Assembly (NCBI GenBank): GCA_949291945.1
Contig: CASEXH010000026.1
Span: 1-57,330 of the forward strand
From: an uncultured Bacillota bacterium
GTDB taxonomy: Bacteria > Bacillota > Clostridia > Lachnospirales > Lachnospiraceae
Direction: 5' to 3'
DNA length: 57,330 nucleotides
A program made the position numbers and the translations under genes. The notes under the pieces are model-generated. The model was not told the origin of the DNA. It did not search any database and was given only the letters and a program-made list of their open reading frames with translations. Shown piece by piece: positions 15,697-25,964 of the stretch (position 1 is the stretch's first letter; each line of letters starts with the position of its first letter).

Positions 15697-16860
15697 TTAT
15701 GCAAGAACCGCCTTTGCCAGTGTTTCCATATTTTTCTCATCTGCTTCCTTCATCACAGATTTGATGGTAACTACAGGCTCGCAGATCTCAATATCTTTCA
15801 TGCTCTCAAAATAAGCTTTCATCAGTTTGCCGGCCATAGGAGCCCAGGATCCGTTCTCTACGATTCCCACTTTTCTCTTCTTGTAGGTTTTGATCTTCAG
15901 ATGATAGAGAAAGTCTTCCATGCAAGGGAACAGATTGCCGTCATAGGTCACTCCCATAACTACCAGACGGCTGTAGCGGAATGCACAGGAAATCGCTTCT
16001 GCCATGTCATCTCTGGCAAGATCGAATACCCGTACATTTTCAGCTCCGTTTTCCTTCAGCAGTTCGGCCATTCTTCTGGCTGCATTTCCTGTATTTCCAT
16101 GGATGGAAGCATAGGCAACCACTACCCCTTCTTCCTCCGGCTCATAGCTGCTCCAGGTAAGATATTTGCCGATATAGTGTCCCAGATCTTCTTTCAATAC
16201 AGGACCATGAAGGGGGCAAATCGTCTGGATATCCAGTGTGGCGGCTTTCTTTAACAGCGCCTGTACCTGGGTTCCGTATTTTCCAACGATATTGATAAAA
16301 TATCTTCTTGCCTCGTCATCCCAGTCTTCTTCCACATCAGAAGCCCCGAACTTTCCGAATCCGTCCGCAGAGAACAAAATTTTCTCTGTCTGCTCGTATT
16401 CTACCATAACTTCCGGCCAGTGGACCATAGGAGCCATAAAGAACTGAAGGGTATGTTTTCCAAGGCTGAGTGTGTCACCCTCTTTTACTACAACGCTTCT
16501 GGGAGCAAAATCAAGAGTAAAGAACTGAGGGAGCATAGAAAATACTTTTGCATTGGAAACCACCTGCATATCAGGATATTTCTCTGCCAGAACCTGGATA
16601 TTGGAAGCATGGTCCGGTTCCAGATGAGATACCACCAGATAATCCGGTTTTCTTCCGTCTAATACCTTTTCCAGGTTGTCCAGCCACTGCTGGGTCCTTC
16701 TTTTGTCAACCGTATCCATAACAGCAATCTTCTCGTCCAGGATCACATAAGAATTATAGGTAACCCCATTGGGCACTTTGTACTGGCTCTCAAACAGGTC
16801 AATATCTTTATCATCTACACCAACGTACACCACTGAATCTGAAATTTTCATGTCATACAT
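15697..16860 (-). CDS. fprA: FprA-family A-type flavoprotein (flavodiiron protein)
   Basis: Cytoplasmic flavodiiron protein that reduces O2 to water or NO to N2O, protecting anaerobes. The 387-residue product has the metallo-beta-lactamase-like domain with di-iron ligands in HLEPDH (His79, Glu81, Asp83, His84) and a C-terminal flavodoxin domain starting near residue 243 (VVVAYASIHGNTGNAARRM). The frame opens at 16935, but AAGGAGG lies 10 nt before the ATG at 16860, which fits the family N-terminus. The nrdR gene follows after 11 nt. Confidence 0.9.
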   Translation of the reverse strand: MYDMKISDSVVYVGVDDKDIDLFESQYKVPNGVTYNSYVILDEKIAVMDTVDKRRTQQWLDNLEKVLDGRKPDYLVVSHLEPDHASNIQVLAEKYPDMQVVSNAKVFSMLPQFFTLDFAPRSVVVKEGDTLSLGKHTLQFFMAPMVHWPEVMVEYEQTEKILFSADGFGKFGASDVEEDWDDEARRYFINIVGKYGTQVQALLKKAATLDIQTICPLHGPVLKEDLGHYIGKYLTWSSYEPEEEGVVVAYASIHGNTGNAARRMAELLKENGAENVRVFDLARDDMAEAISCAFRYSRLVVMGVTYDGNLFPCMEDFLYHLKIKTYKKRKVGIVENGSWAPMAGKLMKAYFESMKDIEICEPVVTIKSVMKEADEKNMETLAKAVLA

Positions 16861-16971
16861 AAATCTATTTCCTCCTTGCAGCTGTGAAATCAATATTCCG
16901 CCTATATTATATATGGGTTGACAGAAATTTTCCACTGGTTTTTTAGGAAATTTCTTTTTAAAAGGAAAATC

Positions 16972-17000
16972 TTGACGAAATTAGACCGGAAGCATACAAT
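16972..17000 (+). promoter_or_regulatory. Promoter of the M42 peptidase gene
   Basis: TTGACG (16972-16977) and TACAAT (16995-17000) are 17 nt apart, with the gene start at 17026. The divergent fprA promoter must lie in the same 165-nt gap; a minus-strand TATAAT-like box is visible near 16905. Confidence 0.7.
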
Positions 17001-17025
17001 GAATGCTGAAACAGGAGGTATCAAA

Positions 17026-18057
17026 ATGGAAGAAATCACAAAATACATCTTAGAACAGCTGCAAAATCTTCTGGCCATTGACAGTCCCACAGGTTACACA
17101 AAAGATGTGGCGGACTATCTTATGGCAGAATATAAAAAATTAGGATATACCCCTAAAAGGACTGTAAAAGGAGGCGTACTTACAGATCTTGGCGGAGAAA
17201 ACCCGGACAACGCCGTATTTCTGGAAGCCCATGTAGATACTCTGGGTGCTATGGTATCCCAGATCAAATCCAACGGCCGTCTGGCAGTTTCTCCCCTGGG
17301 AGGCATGAACGCCAATAACGCTGAAGCAGAAAACTGCCGGATCATCACCCGGTTTAACGGCACCTACGAAGGCACCTGTCAGCTTACAGACGCCTCTGTC
17401 CATGTAAACGGCAAATATAATGAGATATCCAGAAGTTTTGATGTAATGGAGATCCTTCTGGACGAAAAAGTATCCGCCAGAGAAGATGTACTGGCTCTTG
17501 GTATTATGGAAGGAGATATTGTAGCCTTTGATCCCAGGACCCGGATCACCAAAAGCGGCTATATCAAAAGCCGTTTCCTGGATGATAAATTAAGCGCAGC
17601 TATTCTTCTGGGCTACGCCAGATATCTGAAAGAAAATCACATTACTCCCGAGAGAAAGATCTATCAGCATCTTACTGTTTATGAGGAAGTGGGACACGGC
17701 GGAGCCGCTTCCATTCCTCAGGGCGTCACTGAGATCCTGGCAGTAGATATGGGATGTGTGGGAGAAGGCTTAAACTGTAAAGAACACCAGGTATCTATCT
17801 GCGCCAAAGACAGCGGCGGTCCTTACAGCTATGATCTGGTCTCTCAGCTGATTGCCGTGGCAAAAAGGGATGGCCTTGACTTTGCCGTAGATGTATATCC
17901 TTATTATGGCTCCGATGCAGAAGCAGGACTGAAGGCAGGCTACGATGTCCGTCACGGTCTGATCGGATCAGGGGTTTATGCCTCTCATGGATATGAAAGA
18001 AGCCATATAGAGGGAGTGAAGAATACCTTTCTTTTGTTGAAAGGATATTTAGGATAG
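17026..18057 (+). CDS. M42-family metalloaminopeptidase (glutamyl aminopeptidase/endoglucanase-M type)
   Basis: Co-catalytic metallopeptidase of family M42 (PepA/FrvX/YsdC type), 343 residues. Metal and catalytic residues are visible: EAHVDTLG (His69, Asp71), the bridging Asp in RFLDDKLSA near residue 187, the Glu pair in VYEEVGHGG near 221, GSDAEAG near 302 and the last His in HGYERSH near 327. It removes N-terminal residues from peptides in the cytoplasm. The frame opens at 16918, but AGGAGG at 17013-17018 and a 7-nt spacer point to the ATG at 17026. It is monocistronic, with a terminator at 18187-18219. Confidence 0.9.
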   Translation: MEEITKYILEQLQNLLAIDSPTGYTKDVADYLMAEYKKLGYTPKRTVKGGVLTDLGGENPDNAVFLEAHVDTLGAMVSQIKSNGRLAVSPLGGMNANNAEAENCRIITRFNGTYEGTCQLTDASVHVNGKYNEISRSFDVMEILLDEKVSAREDVLALGIMEGDIVAFDPRTRITKSGYIKSRFLDDKLSAAILLGYARYLKENHITPERKIYQHLTVYEEVGHGGAASIPQGVTEILAVDMGCVGEGLNCKEHQVSICAKDSGGPYSYDLVSQLIAVAKRDGLDFAVDVYPYYGSDAEAGLKAGYDVRHGLIGSGVYASHGYERSHIEGVKNTFLLLKGYLG

Positions 18058-18186
18058 ATATAATTTAAATTTTATTAAGAGATTTTCTAATTATTTTATA
18101 AAAGGGACATATTTTACTCATATTTTATCCCTATAATAAACCTTGGATAGTTGATAAACCACTCACTATCTCCCCCCTCAAGTTGA

Positions 18187-18219
18187 AAAAGCCCGGTACC
18201 TTATGTATCGGGTTTTTTT
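18187..18219 (+). terminator. Terminator of the M42 peptidase gene
   Basis: AAAGCCCGGTACC and GTATCGGG form a stem with a 4-nt loop, followed by seven T residues. Confidence 0.85.
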
Positions 18220-18222
18220 CTG

Positions 18223-18251
18223 TTGCTTTTCTCATCTTCAGCAGATATAAT
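18223..18251 (+). promoter_or_regulatory. Promoter of the carbamate kinase gene
   Basis: TTGCTT (18223-18228) and TATAAT (18246-18251) are 17 nt apart. The predicted start near 18258 leaves a leader of about 90 nt. Confidence 0.7.
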
Positions 18252-18260
18252 GTTCTTATC

Positions 18261-18292
18261 TTCTTCTTATGAACGGAACGTTATAAGAAGAA
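18261..18292 (+). promoter_or_regulatory. Perfect 10-bp hairpin at the 5' end of the arcC leader
   Basis: TTCTTCTTAT (18261-18270) and ATAAGAAGAA (18283-18292) pair perfectly around a 12-nt loop, starting within a few nucleotides of the predicted +1. Operator or 5' RNA stabiliser. Confidence 0.5.
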
Positions 18293-18349
18293 ACTGGGTG
18301 CAAACATAGAAGGGATCAGGTGGATCCCGGAAGAAAGAGGTACAACACT

Positions 18350-19282
18350 ATGACAAGAAAAAAAGTCGTCGTGGCCTTAGGCCATAGAGCGCTGGGCACT
18401 ACCCTGCCGGAGCAGAAGACCGCAGTAAAGGCTTCCGCAAAAGTTCTGGCGGATCTGGTAGAGGCCGGAGCAGATATTATCATTACACACAGCAATGCTC
18501 CTCAGGTGGGCATGATCCACACAGCCATGAATGAATTTGGAAAAGTACATCCGGATTATACAGCCGTTCCCATGTCTGTATGTTCCGCTATGAGCCAGGG
18601 ATATATCGGTTACGATATCCAGAACACTCTCCGTGCAGAACTCCTTCGCAGAGGGATCTACAAGCCGGTAAGCACCATTCTCACTCAGGTAACGGTAGAC
18701 CCTTATGACGATGCTTTCCATGAACCGGTGAAGATCATAGGAAGGACCCTTACCGAGGAAGAAGCCGAAGCTGAGGAACACAAAGGTAATTATGTAGTAA
18801 AGACAGACACTGGATACCGGAGGATCGTAGCTGCTCCCCAGCCGGAAAATATCGTGGAGATCGACGCTATCAAAACCCTGTCTGATGCAGGACAGATCGT
18901 GATCGCCTGTGGCGGCGGCGGCATCCCTGTATTAGAAAGAAATGAAGAACTCATCGGCGCCAGCGCTGTTATTGAAAAAGACCTTACCAGTGGAAAGCTG
19001 GCTCAGGCCTTAGGTGCTGACGAGCTGCTGATTCTTACCAGCGTGGAAAAGGTTTCCGTAAATTACGGTTCTGACTCTGAAGAGTATCTCTCTCAGATCA
19101 CTGTTCAGGAAGCTAAAACCTATATGGAAGCGGGACATTTCGGAGATAACACCATGCTTCCCAAGATCCAGGCCTCTGTGGAGTTTGTAGAAGGACATCC
19201 GGACAGACGGGCCGTGATCACCTCCATCGGAAAAGCCAAAGAAGGCTATCTGGGCAGGACCGGAACCATTATCATAGCCTGA
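18350..19282 (+). CDS. arcC: Carbamate kinase
   Basis: Makes ATP from carbamoyl phosphate and ADP (or the reverse). The 310-residue protein fits the amino-acid kinase fold: VVVALGHRALGTTLPEQ at the N-terminus (the usual motif is ALGGNAL), ACGGGGIPV near residue 194, VIEKDL near 215, and the C-terminal MLPKIQASVEFV near 270. The start at 18350 has AAAGAGG upstream. It is a single gene with its own promoter. No arginine deiminase or ornithine transcarbamylase gene is nearby, so it is not part of a visible ADI operon. The HR in place of GN in the first loop is a variant also seen in some clostridial sequences, from memory. Confidence 0.88.
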   Translation: MTRKKVVVALGHRALGTTLPEQKTAVKASAKVLADLVEAGADIIITHSNAPQVGMIHTAMNEFGKVHPDYTAVPMSVCSAMSQGYIGYDIQNTLRAELLRRGIYKPVSTILTQVTVDPYDDAFHEPVKIIGRTLTEEEAEAEEHKGNYVVKTDTGYRRIVAAPQPENIVEIDAIKTLSDAGQIVIACGGGGIPVLERNEELIGASAVIEKDLTSGKLAQALGADELLILTSVEKVSVNYGSDSEEYLSQITVQEAKTYMEAGHFGDNTMLPKIQASVEFVEGHPDRRAVITSIGKAKEGYLGRTGTIIIA

Positions 19283-19293
19283 ATCCTGTGAAA

Positions 19294-19337
19294 AAGCCAG
19301 AAGAATGGGACAGTCAAAATTTCCATTCTCCTGGCTT
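19294..19337. terminator. Bidirectional terminator
   Basis: AAGCCAGAAGAATGG and CCATTCTCCTGGCTT pair with one mismatch, with A-run and T-rich flanks, between the convergent arcC and thrE-C genes. Confidence 0.8.
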
Positions 19338-19340
19338 CTT

Positions 19341-19799
19341 TTATTTCTTCACCTTCTTCTGAAAGATCCGGTTAATGGTCTTCTGAGGAATTTCAAATAC
19401 AAGGATGATCCCCAAAACCATAGCAATGGCAATTCCCAAAGTCTCTCTCCCGTAGTGGAGACTTAACTGGTTATTTTCCAGTAATGTATAATAGATGGTC
19501 CTGTATATTCCAATCCCCGGTACTTCCGGGAAAATTCCTGCAATGAGGAACAAGGTCACCGGACATTTTCTCACCGTGCTTCCGATCCTGGAAGCCAGAG
19601 TAATAAACACCGTAGCAGCAAAATTTCCTATAATAGCTCCTGCACCAAATCCATGGACAAAGATCCAGCAGATCAGCCAGCCTGTCCCTCCGATAAACCC
19701 GCAGAGAGGGTAATGTTCTCTGGGTACAGAAAATAATACAGAAAAGGCCACGGTCCCCACCGCTGCCGCCAGAAATTGTAAGATTCCCTCCAGGATCAT
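19341..19799 (-). CDS. Threonine/serine exporter, small subunit (ThrE C-terminal domain, YjjB-like)
   Basis: Membrane protein of 152 residues with four or five spans, matching the DUF3815/ThrE_2 domain. Together with the upstream gene it makes a split ThrE-type exporter, in which this part supplies the second membrane bundle (motifs FGAGAIIGNFAATVF and FPEVPGIGIY). The ATG overlaps the end of the upstream gene by 4 nt, so both should be made together. Substrate (threonine, serine or other small acids) is by family only. Confidence 0.85.
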   Translation of the reverse strand: MILEGILQFLAAAVGTVAFSVLFSVPREHYPLCGFIGGTGWLICWIFVHGFGAGAIIGNFAATVFITLASRIGSTVRKCPVTLFLIAGIFPEVPGIGIYRTIYYTLLENNQLSLHYGRETLGIAIAMVLGIILVFEIPQKTINRIFQKKVKK

Positions 19800-20581
19800 A
19801 AAAGTATCCCTCCCGTCAGATTATAGTAAAGAAAATACATGATCCCCACACCCATGGCGATCCCCAGGGCTACCATGAGAGCATCCAGAAACCGGACGCC
19901 TCCTCCGATATAATCTCCATCAGCAAAATCCCGGACTGCGTTTACCAGAGAGACCCCGGGAACCAGAGGCATCACAGAACCCACCAGGATACTTCCCGGA
20001 GCATTTCCCAGTCCCAGGCGGTAAAAAAGCACTGCAAAAAAAGATACGCAGAAGCCCCCTGCCAGGTTGGTGACGATCTTTGATGTTCTCTTTTCCCGTT
20101 TTCCAAAGCCCAGTATCAGGGCATAGAGAAGAAAACCGGAAAGAAAAGCGGCTGCCATATCCTCCAGATTTCCTCCCAGAAGATAGCAGAAACTGCCAGA
20201 GCCCACTCCGGAGGCAAACATCTGTACGATTCCCCGTTTGCCCGGCATATGCTTAATAACCTCCAGCTTTTCTTCTGCTTCTTTCACCGAATATTTTCCC
20301 TCCACAATCTCTCTGGAAAGCTGGTTTACCGCCGCTATACGATGAAGTTTTGCTCCGCTTATAGGAATATGTTTTACGCTGGCATAGATCTGGCCTTCCT
20401 GATTCTCCGCTGTAATAAAAATTCCCGTACTCAGCACAAAGGTGCTGCACTTTTCAATCCCAAAAGCTTTTGCAATCCTCTGTATGGTCTCCTCCACACG
20501 GAAGATCTCTGCACCTGCATCCAGAAGAATCCTTCCCGCCTCCATGGCCAGATCCAGCACTTCTTTATCATAATTTTCCAT
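19796..20581 (-). CDS. Threonine/serine exporter, large subunit (ThrE N-terminal domain, YjjP-like)
   Basis: A 261-residue protein of the DUF1212/ThrE family. The soluble N-terminal part (about residues 1-115) has the family pattern LLDAGAEIFRVEETI and the segment with SGAKLHRI. The rest has four or five membrane spans with PLVPGVSLVNAVRD near residue 200. It overlaps the small-subunit gene by 4 nt. Its promoter should lie in the short gap before the uppP terminator. Confidence 0.85.
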   Translation of the reverse strand: MENYDKEVLDLAMEAGRILLDAGAEIFRVEETIQRIAKAFGIEKCSTFVLSTGIFITAENQEGQIYASVKHIPISGAKLHRIAAVNQLSREIVEGKYSVKEAEEKLEVIKHMPGKRGIVQMFASGVGSGSFCYLLGGNLEDMAAAFLSGFLLYALILGFGKREKRTSKIVTNLAGGFCVSFFAVLFYRLGLGNAPGSILVGSVMPLVPGVSLVNAVRDFADGDYIGGGVRFLDALMVALGIAMGVGIMYFLYYNLTGGILL

Positions 20582-20629
20582 TTTCCTGCTCTCCTATCCT
20601 CCAGGCTTGAAACTGTCGCATTCTTTAAA

Positions 20630-20682
20630 ATGAAAAACGGAACTGTTTCTGCGGACCAAAAGGCCCTGTGAAACAGTTCCGC
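20630..20682 (-). terminator. Terminator of the carAB-uppP unit
   Basis: On the minus strand GCGGAACTGTTTC and GAAACAGTTCCG pair around a 20-nt loop and are followed by TTTTTCATTTT. It lies just after the uppP stop. Confidence 0.8.
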
Positions 20683-20691
20683 AATTTCCGC

Positions 20692-21567
20692 CTATCTGAA
20701 AATTGTAAAGAAAAGGATCACGACAATACCTAAAGCGATCCTGTACCATCCAAAAACCTTAAAGTTATGCTTTTTAATATATCCCATAAGGAATTTAATA
20801 GCAAGGACAGATACTATAAAGGAAACCAGCATACCGGTCACCAGGATCACCACTTCCCAGGAGGTAAAGTTCAGGCCGAATTTTACAATCTTTAAAAGAC
20901 TGGCACCGAACATTACCGGAATGGCCAGGAAAAAGGTATACTCTGCCGCCACTGTCCTGGAAGCTCCTACCAGAATACCTCCGATAATAGTGGATCCGGA
21001 CCGGGAAGTTCCGGGAATCAGCGAAAGAACCTGGAATATACCGATGAATAATGCAGTCTTCCAGGTAATCTCACTGATAGAATTATATTTCGCCTGACGT
21101 TTTTCATTGTAGTCCTCTACAATAAGAAACATCACACCATATACGATCAGCATAACGGAAACTACAAACCAGTTGTTAAACTTTTCCTCGATGAAATCGT
21201 TAAAAGGCAAACCGATCACAATAGCCGGCAGACAGGACACCAGGATCTTAAACCACATGATCATCTTGTCGATCTTTACAAAACGGCATAACAGTCCTGC
21301 TGCCTTTTCCACTTTTGTCACATTCTCATGTTTCGGTTTTTTATTCCGGAAAGGCCACAGATCTTTCCAGTAAAGGACCACTACTGCCATAATGGCCCCT
21401 AACTGGATCACCACCATAAACATATCCCAGAATTCCTGAGATACATCCAGTTTCACAAATTCTTCCACCAGGATCAGATGGCCGGTACTGCTGATGGGAA
21501 GCCATTCCGTGATTCCCTCTACAATACCCAGGAAGATTACCTTTAATATTTCAATAAAGTTCTCCAT
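20692..21567 (-). CDS. uppP: Undecaprenyl-diphosphatase UppP (BacA)
   Basis: Membrane enzyme that turns undecaprenyl diphosphate into the monophosphate carrier lipid for peptidoglycan and other glycans. The 291-residue protein has the catalytic [14 protein letters not shown] motif (Glu17, Glu21, His30) and the PGTSRSG motif at residues 185-191 (Arg189), plus seven or eight spans. It starts 10 nt after the carB stop with GAGGTGA between them, so it is probably read together with carAB. The carrier lipid would also serve the polysaccharide locus at 30-45 kb. Confidence 0.95.
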   Translation of the reverse strand: MENFIEILKVIFLGIVEGITEWLPISSTGHLILVEEFVKLDVSQEFWDMFMVVIQLGAIMAVVVLYWKDLWPFRNKKPKHENVTKVEKAAGLLCRFVKIDKMIMWFKILVSCLPAIVIGLPFNDFIEEKFNNWFVVSVMLIVYGVMFLIVEDYNEKRQAKYNSISEITWKTALFIGIFQVLSLIPGTSRSGSTIIGGILVGASRTVAAEYTFFLAIPVMFGASLLKIVKFGLNFTSWEVVILVTGMLVSFIVSVLAIKFLMGYIKKHNFKVFGWYRIALGIVVILFFTIFR

Positions 21568-21577
21568 TTGTCACCTC

Positions 21578-24500
21578 TCAGATCTCGGCAATATTCACCA
21601 GTTTCAGTTTCTGAATATCGGTATTTTCCAGACTTGTTACCAGAGCTTCCGCCGTATCCAGAGCGGTAAGGACATTTACACCTGTCTCAATAGCATTTCT
21701 CCGGATGATAAAGCCGTCTTTGGACTTTTCCACACCCTGGGAAGGCGTATCGATAACCAGATCAATCTTGTGACCCAGGATCAGATCCATCAGGTTCGGA
21801 GAAGGCTGCTCAATCTTATTGGTACGGATTGCCTTTACCCCGTTTTCATTCAGCACTTTTGCAGTGCTTCTTGTAGCATAGATCTTATATCCCAGGTTCT
21901 GGAATCTCCGGGCAATCGGGATGATATCCTGCTTATCTTCATCTCTTACCGTAATGATCATGTTTTTATACTTAGGCAGATTTACCCCTGCGCCCAGGAA
22001 TGCCTTATACAGGGCTTCGTTAAAGCTCTCGGAAATTCCCAGACACTCTCCCGTAGACTTCATCTCCGGTCCCAGACTTACATCGGCGCCCCGGATCTTC
22101 TCAAAGGAGAATACAGGCATTTTAATGGCATAGTGCTTTGCTTCCGGCTGAAGTCCCGGTGTATAGCCCAGATCTCTCAGCTTATGTCCTAAGATCACCT
22201 GGGTAGCAAGAGGAACAATGGGGATTCCTGTTACTTTGCTGATGTAAGGCACCGTACGGCTGGATCTTGGATTTACCTCAATCACATAAACCTCTTCTCC
22301 ACACACGATAAACTGAATATTGATCATACCCAGCACATGTAGGGATTTTGCCAGTTTTCTAGTATAGTCCTCGATGGTCCGTTTTGCGCTCTCGCTGATG
22401 GTCCGGGCAGGATATACCGAAATACTGTCGCCGGAGTGGATACCAGCTCTTTCAATATGCTCCATGATTCCCGGAATCAGGATATCTTCTCCATCACATA
22501 CAGCGTCTACTTCAATTTCTTTTCCCTGGAGATATTTATCTACCAGGATGGGATGTTCCTGAGCAATCCGGTTAATAATACCGATATACTGGTCTACATC
22601 CTCATCGTTAATTGCAATCTGCATGCCCTGTCCTCCCAGAACATAGGAAGGACGAACCAGTACCGGATACCCCAGCTCATTGGCTGCCCGGATAGCTTCG
22701 TCTGCAGTATATACTGTATGTCCCTTAGGTCTTGGAATATGACACTGTTCCAGAATTTCATCAAAAAGTTCTCTGTCTTCTGCAGCGTCTACATTTTCTG
22801 CAGAGGTTCCCAGAATCTTCACGCCCATTTTAATAAGGGCTTCTGTAAGCTTGATGGCTGTCTGTCCGCCGAACTGGACCACCGCTCCGTCAGGCTTTTC
22901 TATATCTACCACATTTTCCACATCTTCCGGTGTAAGAGGCTCGAAATACAGTTTATCTGCAATATCGAAGTCTGTACTTACGGTTTCCGGATTGTTGTTA
23001 ATGATAATAGTCTCATAGCCTTCCTTTTCAAAGGCCCAGGTACAGTGTACGGAACAGAAATCAAATTCAATACCCTGGCCGATACGGATCGGACCGGATC
23101 CCAGGATGAGAACTTTTTTCTTATCTGTAGTTCCGTCTGCCTCATTCTCTCCTCCATATACAGAGTAGTAGTAAGGAGTTGTTGCGGCAAATTCTGCGGC
23201 GCAGGTATCTACCATCTTATAGGAAGCAGTAATTCCCCACTCTTTTCTCAGATCATGAATCTCATCTGTAGTCTTTCCTGTCAGCTGTCCGATCACGTTA
23301 TCCGGGAATTCAATCCTTTTTGCCTCTCTCAGCAGCTCCTCTGTCAGCTCCTGCTCTTTCAGAGCCTGCTCCATTTCTACCAGGATAGCAATCTTATCAA
23401 TAAACCAGATATCGATCTTCGTAATCTCATGAATCGTCTCGTAAGAAATGTTTCTTCTCACAGCCTCTGCAATACGCCAGATACGCATATCATCTACAAT
23501 ATGGAGTTCCTCCATCAGTTCTTCTTCTGTCAGCTTTGTAAAATCATAAGACATAAGAGAATCCACATGCTGTTCCAGGGAACGGATAGCCTTCATAAGA
23601 GCGCCCTCAAAGTTATTGCAGATACTCATAACCTCTCCTGTAGCCTTCATCTGGGTGGTCAGAGTCCTCTTGGCACTGATAAATTTATCAAAGGGCAGTC
23701 TGGGGATCTTTACTACACAGTAGTCCAGCATAGGTTCGAAGCTGGCATAAGTCTTGCCTGTAATAGCATTTTTGATCTCGTCCAGGGTATATCCCAGAGC
23801 GATTTTTGCCGCCACCTTGGCGATAGGATATCCTGTAGCTTTGGAAGCCAGCGCAGAAGAACGGGACACACGGGGATTCACCTCGATAACACAGTATTCA
23901 AAGCTGTCCGGGTTCAGGGCATACTGTACGTTACAGCCTCCGGTGATCCCCAATTCTGTGATGATGTTCAGAGCAGAAGTTCTCAGCATCTGGTATTCCT
24001 TGTCTCCCAGAGTCTGAGAAGGAGCCACTACAATACTGTCTCCTGTGTGAACACCTACCGGATCAATATTTTCCATGTTGCAGACAGTGATACAGTTTCC
24101 TGCACTATCCCGCATTACTTCATATTCGATTTCCTTCCAGCCGGCAATGCAGCGCTCCACCAGAACCTCTCCCACACGGGAAAGACGGAGACCGTTCTCC
24201 AGAATCTCAATAAGCTCTTCTTCATTATTGGCAATACCGCCGCCGCTTCCACCCAGGGTATAAGCAGGACGCAGCACCACCGGATAGCCGATCTTATTAC
24301 TGAAGGCAATACCGTCTTCCACATTCCGGACAACCAGGGAAGCTGCGATAGGCTCGCCGATCTTCTCCATGGTATCCTTAAATTCCTGACGGTCCTCTGC
24401 TTTCTTGATCGTTTCAGAGGTAGTTCCGATCAGGCGCACATTATGCTCTTTTAAGAAACCTCTTTCCTCCAGTTCCATAGCCAGGTTCAGTCCCGCCTGG

Positions 24501-24775
24501 CCGCCCAGGGTGGGAAGGACGCTGTCCGGTTTTTCCTTCAGGATCAGCTGCTCTACCACCTCTACTGTAAGGGGCTCTATATAAACTTTATCCGCAATAT
24601 CTTTATCCGTCATAATGGTGGCAGGGTTGGAATTCAGCAGAACAACCTCGATTCCTTCTTCCTTCAGAGAACGGCATGCCTGGGTTCCCGCATAGTCAAA
24701 CTCTGCTGCCTGTCCGATCACGATAGGGCCGGAACCGATCATCAATACTTTTTTAATATCCGGATTTCTTGGCAT
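21578..24775 (-). CDS. carB: Carbamoyl-phosphate synthase large subunit CarB
   Basis: Makes carbamoyl phosphate from bicarbonate, ammonia and two ATP, for pyrimidine and arginine synthesis. The 1065-residue protein is of normal length. It has two duplicated ATP-grasp halves, each opening with a GSGPI(V/R)IGQ motif (residues about 15 and 560) and carrying EVNPR(V/S)SR in the ATP site. The C-terminal MGS-like allosteric domain (from about residue 935) binds regulators such as UMP or ornithine. The carA stop and the carB start share one base (TAATG). The large reading frames on the other strand are shadows of this gene. Confidence 0.97.
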   Translation of the reverse strand: MPRNPDIKKVLMIGSGPIVIGQAAEFDYAGTQACRSLKEEGIEVVLLNSNPATIMTDKDIADKVYIEPLTVEVVEQLILKEKPDSVLPTLGGQAGLNLAMELEERGFLKEHNVRLIGTTSETIKKAEDRQEFKDTMEKIGEPIAASLVVRNVEDGIAFSNKIGYPVVLRPAYTLGGSGGGIANNEEELIEILENGLRLSRVGEVLVERCIAGWKEIEYEVMRDSAGNCITVCNMENIDPVGVHTGDSIVVAPSQTLGDKEYQMLRTSALNIITELGITGGCNVQYALNPDSFEYCVIEVNPRVSRSSALASKATGYPIAKVAAKIALGYTLDEIKNAITGKTYASFEPMLDYCVVKIPRLPFDKFISAKRTLTTQMKATGEVMSICNNFEGALMKAIRSLEQHVDSLMSYDFTKLTEEELMEELHIVDDMRIWRIAEAVRRNISYETIHEITKIDIWFIDKIAILVEMEQALKEQELTEELLREAKRIEFPDNVIGQLTGKTTDEIHDLRKEWGITASYKMVDTCAAEFAATTPYYYSVYGGENEADGTTDKKKVLILGSGPIRIGQGIEFDFCSVHCTWAFEKEGYETIIINNNPETVSTDFDIADKLYFEPLTPEDVENVVDIEKPDGAVVQFGGQTAIKLTEALIKMGVKILGTSAENVDAAEDRELFDEILEQCHIPRPKGHTVYTADEAIRAANELGYPVLVRPSYVLGGQGMQIAINDEDVDQYIGIINRIAQEHPILVDKYLQGKEIEVDAVCDGEDILIPGIMEHIERAGIHSGDSISVYPARTISESAKRTIEDYTRKLAKSLHVLGMINIQFIVCGEEVYVIEVNPRSSRTVPYISKVTGIPIVPLATQVILGHKLRDLGYTPGLQPEAKHYAIKMPVFSFEKIRGADVSLGPEMKSTGECLGISESFNEALYKAFLGAGVNLPKYKNMIITVRDEDKQDIIPIARRFQNLGYKIYATRSTAKVLNENGVKAIRTNKIEQPSPNLMDLILGHKIDLVIDTPSQGVEKSKDGFIIRRNAIETGVNVLTALDTAEALVTSLENTDIQKLKLVNIAEI

Positions 24776-25848
24776 TACTCTGTCACCTCCATCATTTTAA
24801 TGAAACGGTCAAATAAGTATCCGGAGTCCTGAGGTCCGGGGCAGGCTTCCGGATGGAACTGTACGGTAAAAATATTTTTCCCTACATATTTCAGTCCTTC
24901 GTTGGTCTTATCATTTACATTCTCAAAAGCCGGAACTGCGATCTTAGGATCCAGAGTCTCAGTATCCACCACATATCCATGGTTCTGAGAAGAAATATAA
25001 ACCCTTCCTGTCTCCAGATCTTTTACCGGATGGTTTCCGCCTCTGTGGCCGTATTTCATTTTCTTAGTATCTGCGCCGGTAGCCAGAGCCATAAGCTGAT
25101 GTCCCAGGCAGATGGCAAAAATAGGGGTCTGGGAATCATACAGCTTCCGGATCTCTTTAATGATCTGGGTACACTCTTTGGGATCTCCAGGTCCGTTAGA
25201 AAGCATAATGCCGTCAGGCTGGTCCTTCAGGATCTCCTCCGCTTTAGTAAAAGCCGGATAAACAGTAACCTGGCAGCCTCTTTTATTTAAAGATTCTGCG
25301 ATATTTTCTTTGGCACCGAAGTCCATAAGCGCCACCTTCGGTCCATCTCCCTTAAGGATCGTTTTTTCCTCGCAGGTAACCTTCTCTACCACTTTTCCTG
25401 TTGTATAGGCATGAAGTTTCGGAATCACTTCCTCCAGTTTAAAATCCGGATTGGTGGTAATCATACCATTCATGGTTCCCTTCTCCCTGAGGATTCTGGT
25501 AAGGGCCCTGGTATCGATTCCTGCAATACCCGGAATATCGTATCGTTTCAAAAAGTTCTGAATTGTATCTTCACAGCGGAAGTTGCTTGGAATACGGGAT
25601 AATTCTCTTACAATATACCCGTCGGGCCATGGTCTCAAAGATTCCTGGTCCTCATAGCAGATGCCATAATTGCCAATCAATGGATATGTCATGCAGACTG
25701 CCTGTCCGGCATAAGAAGGGTCTGTAAGTACTTCCAGATAACCAGTCATAGAGGTGTTAAAAACAATCTCGCTGATGACTTCTCTCTTGGAGCCAATGCT
25801 GGTACCTGTGAAGACGGTCCCATCTTCCAGTATCAAAAATGCTTTCAT
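24775..25848 (-). CDS. carA: Carbamoyl-phosphate synthase small subunit CarA
   Basis: Glutamine amidotransferase subunit that delivers ammonia to CarB. From the ATG at 25848 it has 357 residues, the usual length, beginning [15 protein letters not shown]. The N-terminal domain is followed by the class-I GATase domain with the catalytic Cys in [10 protein letters not shown] near residue 242 and the His/Glu pair in [10 protein letters not shown] near 335. AGGTG precedes this start. A longer in-frame version begins at an ATG at 25959 that has an even better AGGAGG site, adding 37 residues with no family support (see findings). Confidence 0.95.
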   Translation of the reverse strand: MKAFLILEDGTVFTGTSIGSKREVISEIVFNTSMTGYLEVLTDPSYAGQAVCMTYPLIGNYGICYEDQESLRPWPDGYIVRELSRIPSNFRCEDTIQNFLKRYDIPGIAGIDTRALTRILREKGTMNGMITTNPDFKLEEVIPKLHAYTTGKVVEKVTCEEKTILKGDGPKVALMDFGAKENIAESLNKRGCQVTVYPAFTKAEEILKDQPDGIMLSNGPGDPKECTQIIKEIRKLYDSQTPIFAICLGHQLMALATGADTKKMKYGHRGGNHPVKDLETGRVYISSQNHGYVVDTETLDPKIAVPAFENVNDKTNEGLKYVGKNIFTVQFHPEACPGPQDSGYLFDRFIKMMEVTE

Positions 25849-25964
25849 TCTTTCACCTGTCTCCCTTTCTGTTCTTTTCATCTTACTGCCAGGATCAAAG
25901 GTCTTGTATAAAACATCCTCCAAATCCATAAATCTGGGGACTGGAAATCCTCCTGGCATCCCGG

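Noticed and set aside
18350..19282. Carbamate kinase as part of an arginine deiminase operon
   Set aside because: No arcA, arcB or arcD gene is nearby, and the gene has its own promoter and terminator.
20692..21567. UppP (BacA) as a dedicated bacitracin resistance gene
   Set aside because: It is a housekeeping carrier-lipid phosphatase in an operon with carAB; resistance is only a side effect of overexpression.
22436..24454. A 672-codon open frame on the plus strand
   Set aside because: It lies wholly inside carB on the opposite strand, has Cys/Phe/His-rich composition typical of antisense frames, and shows no family motif or ribosome site.
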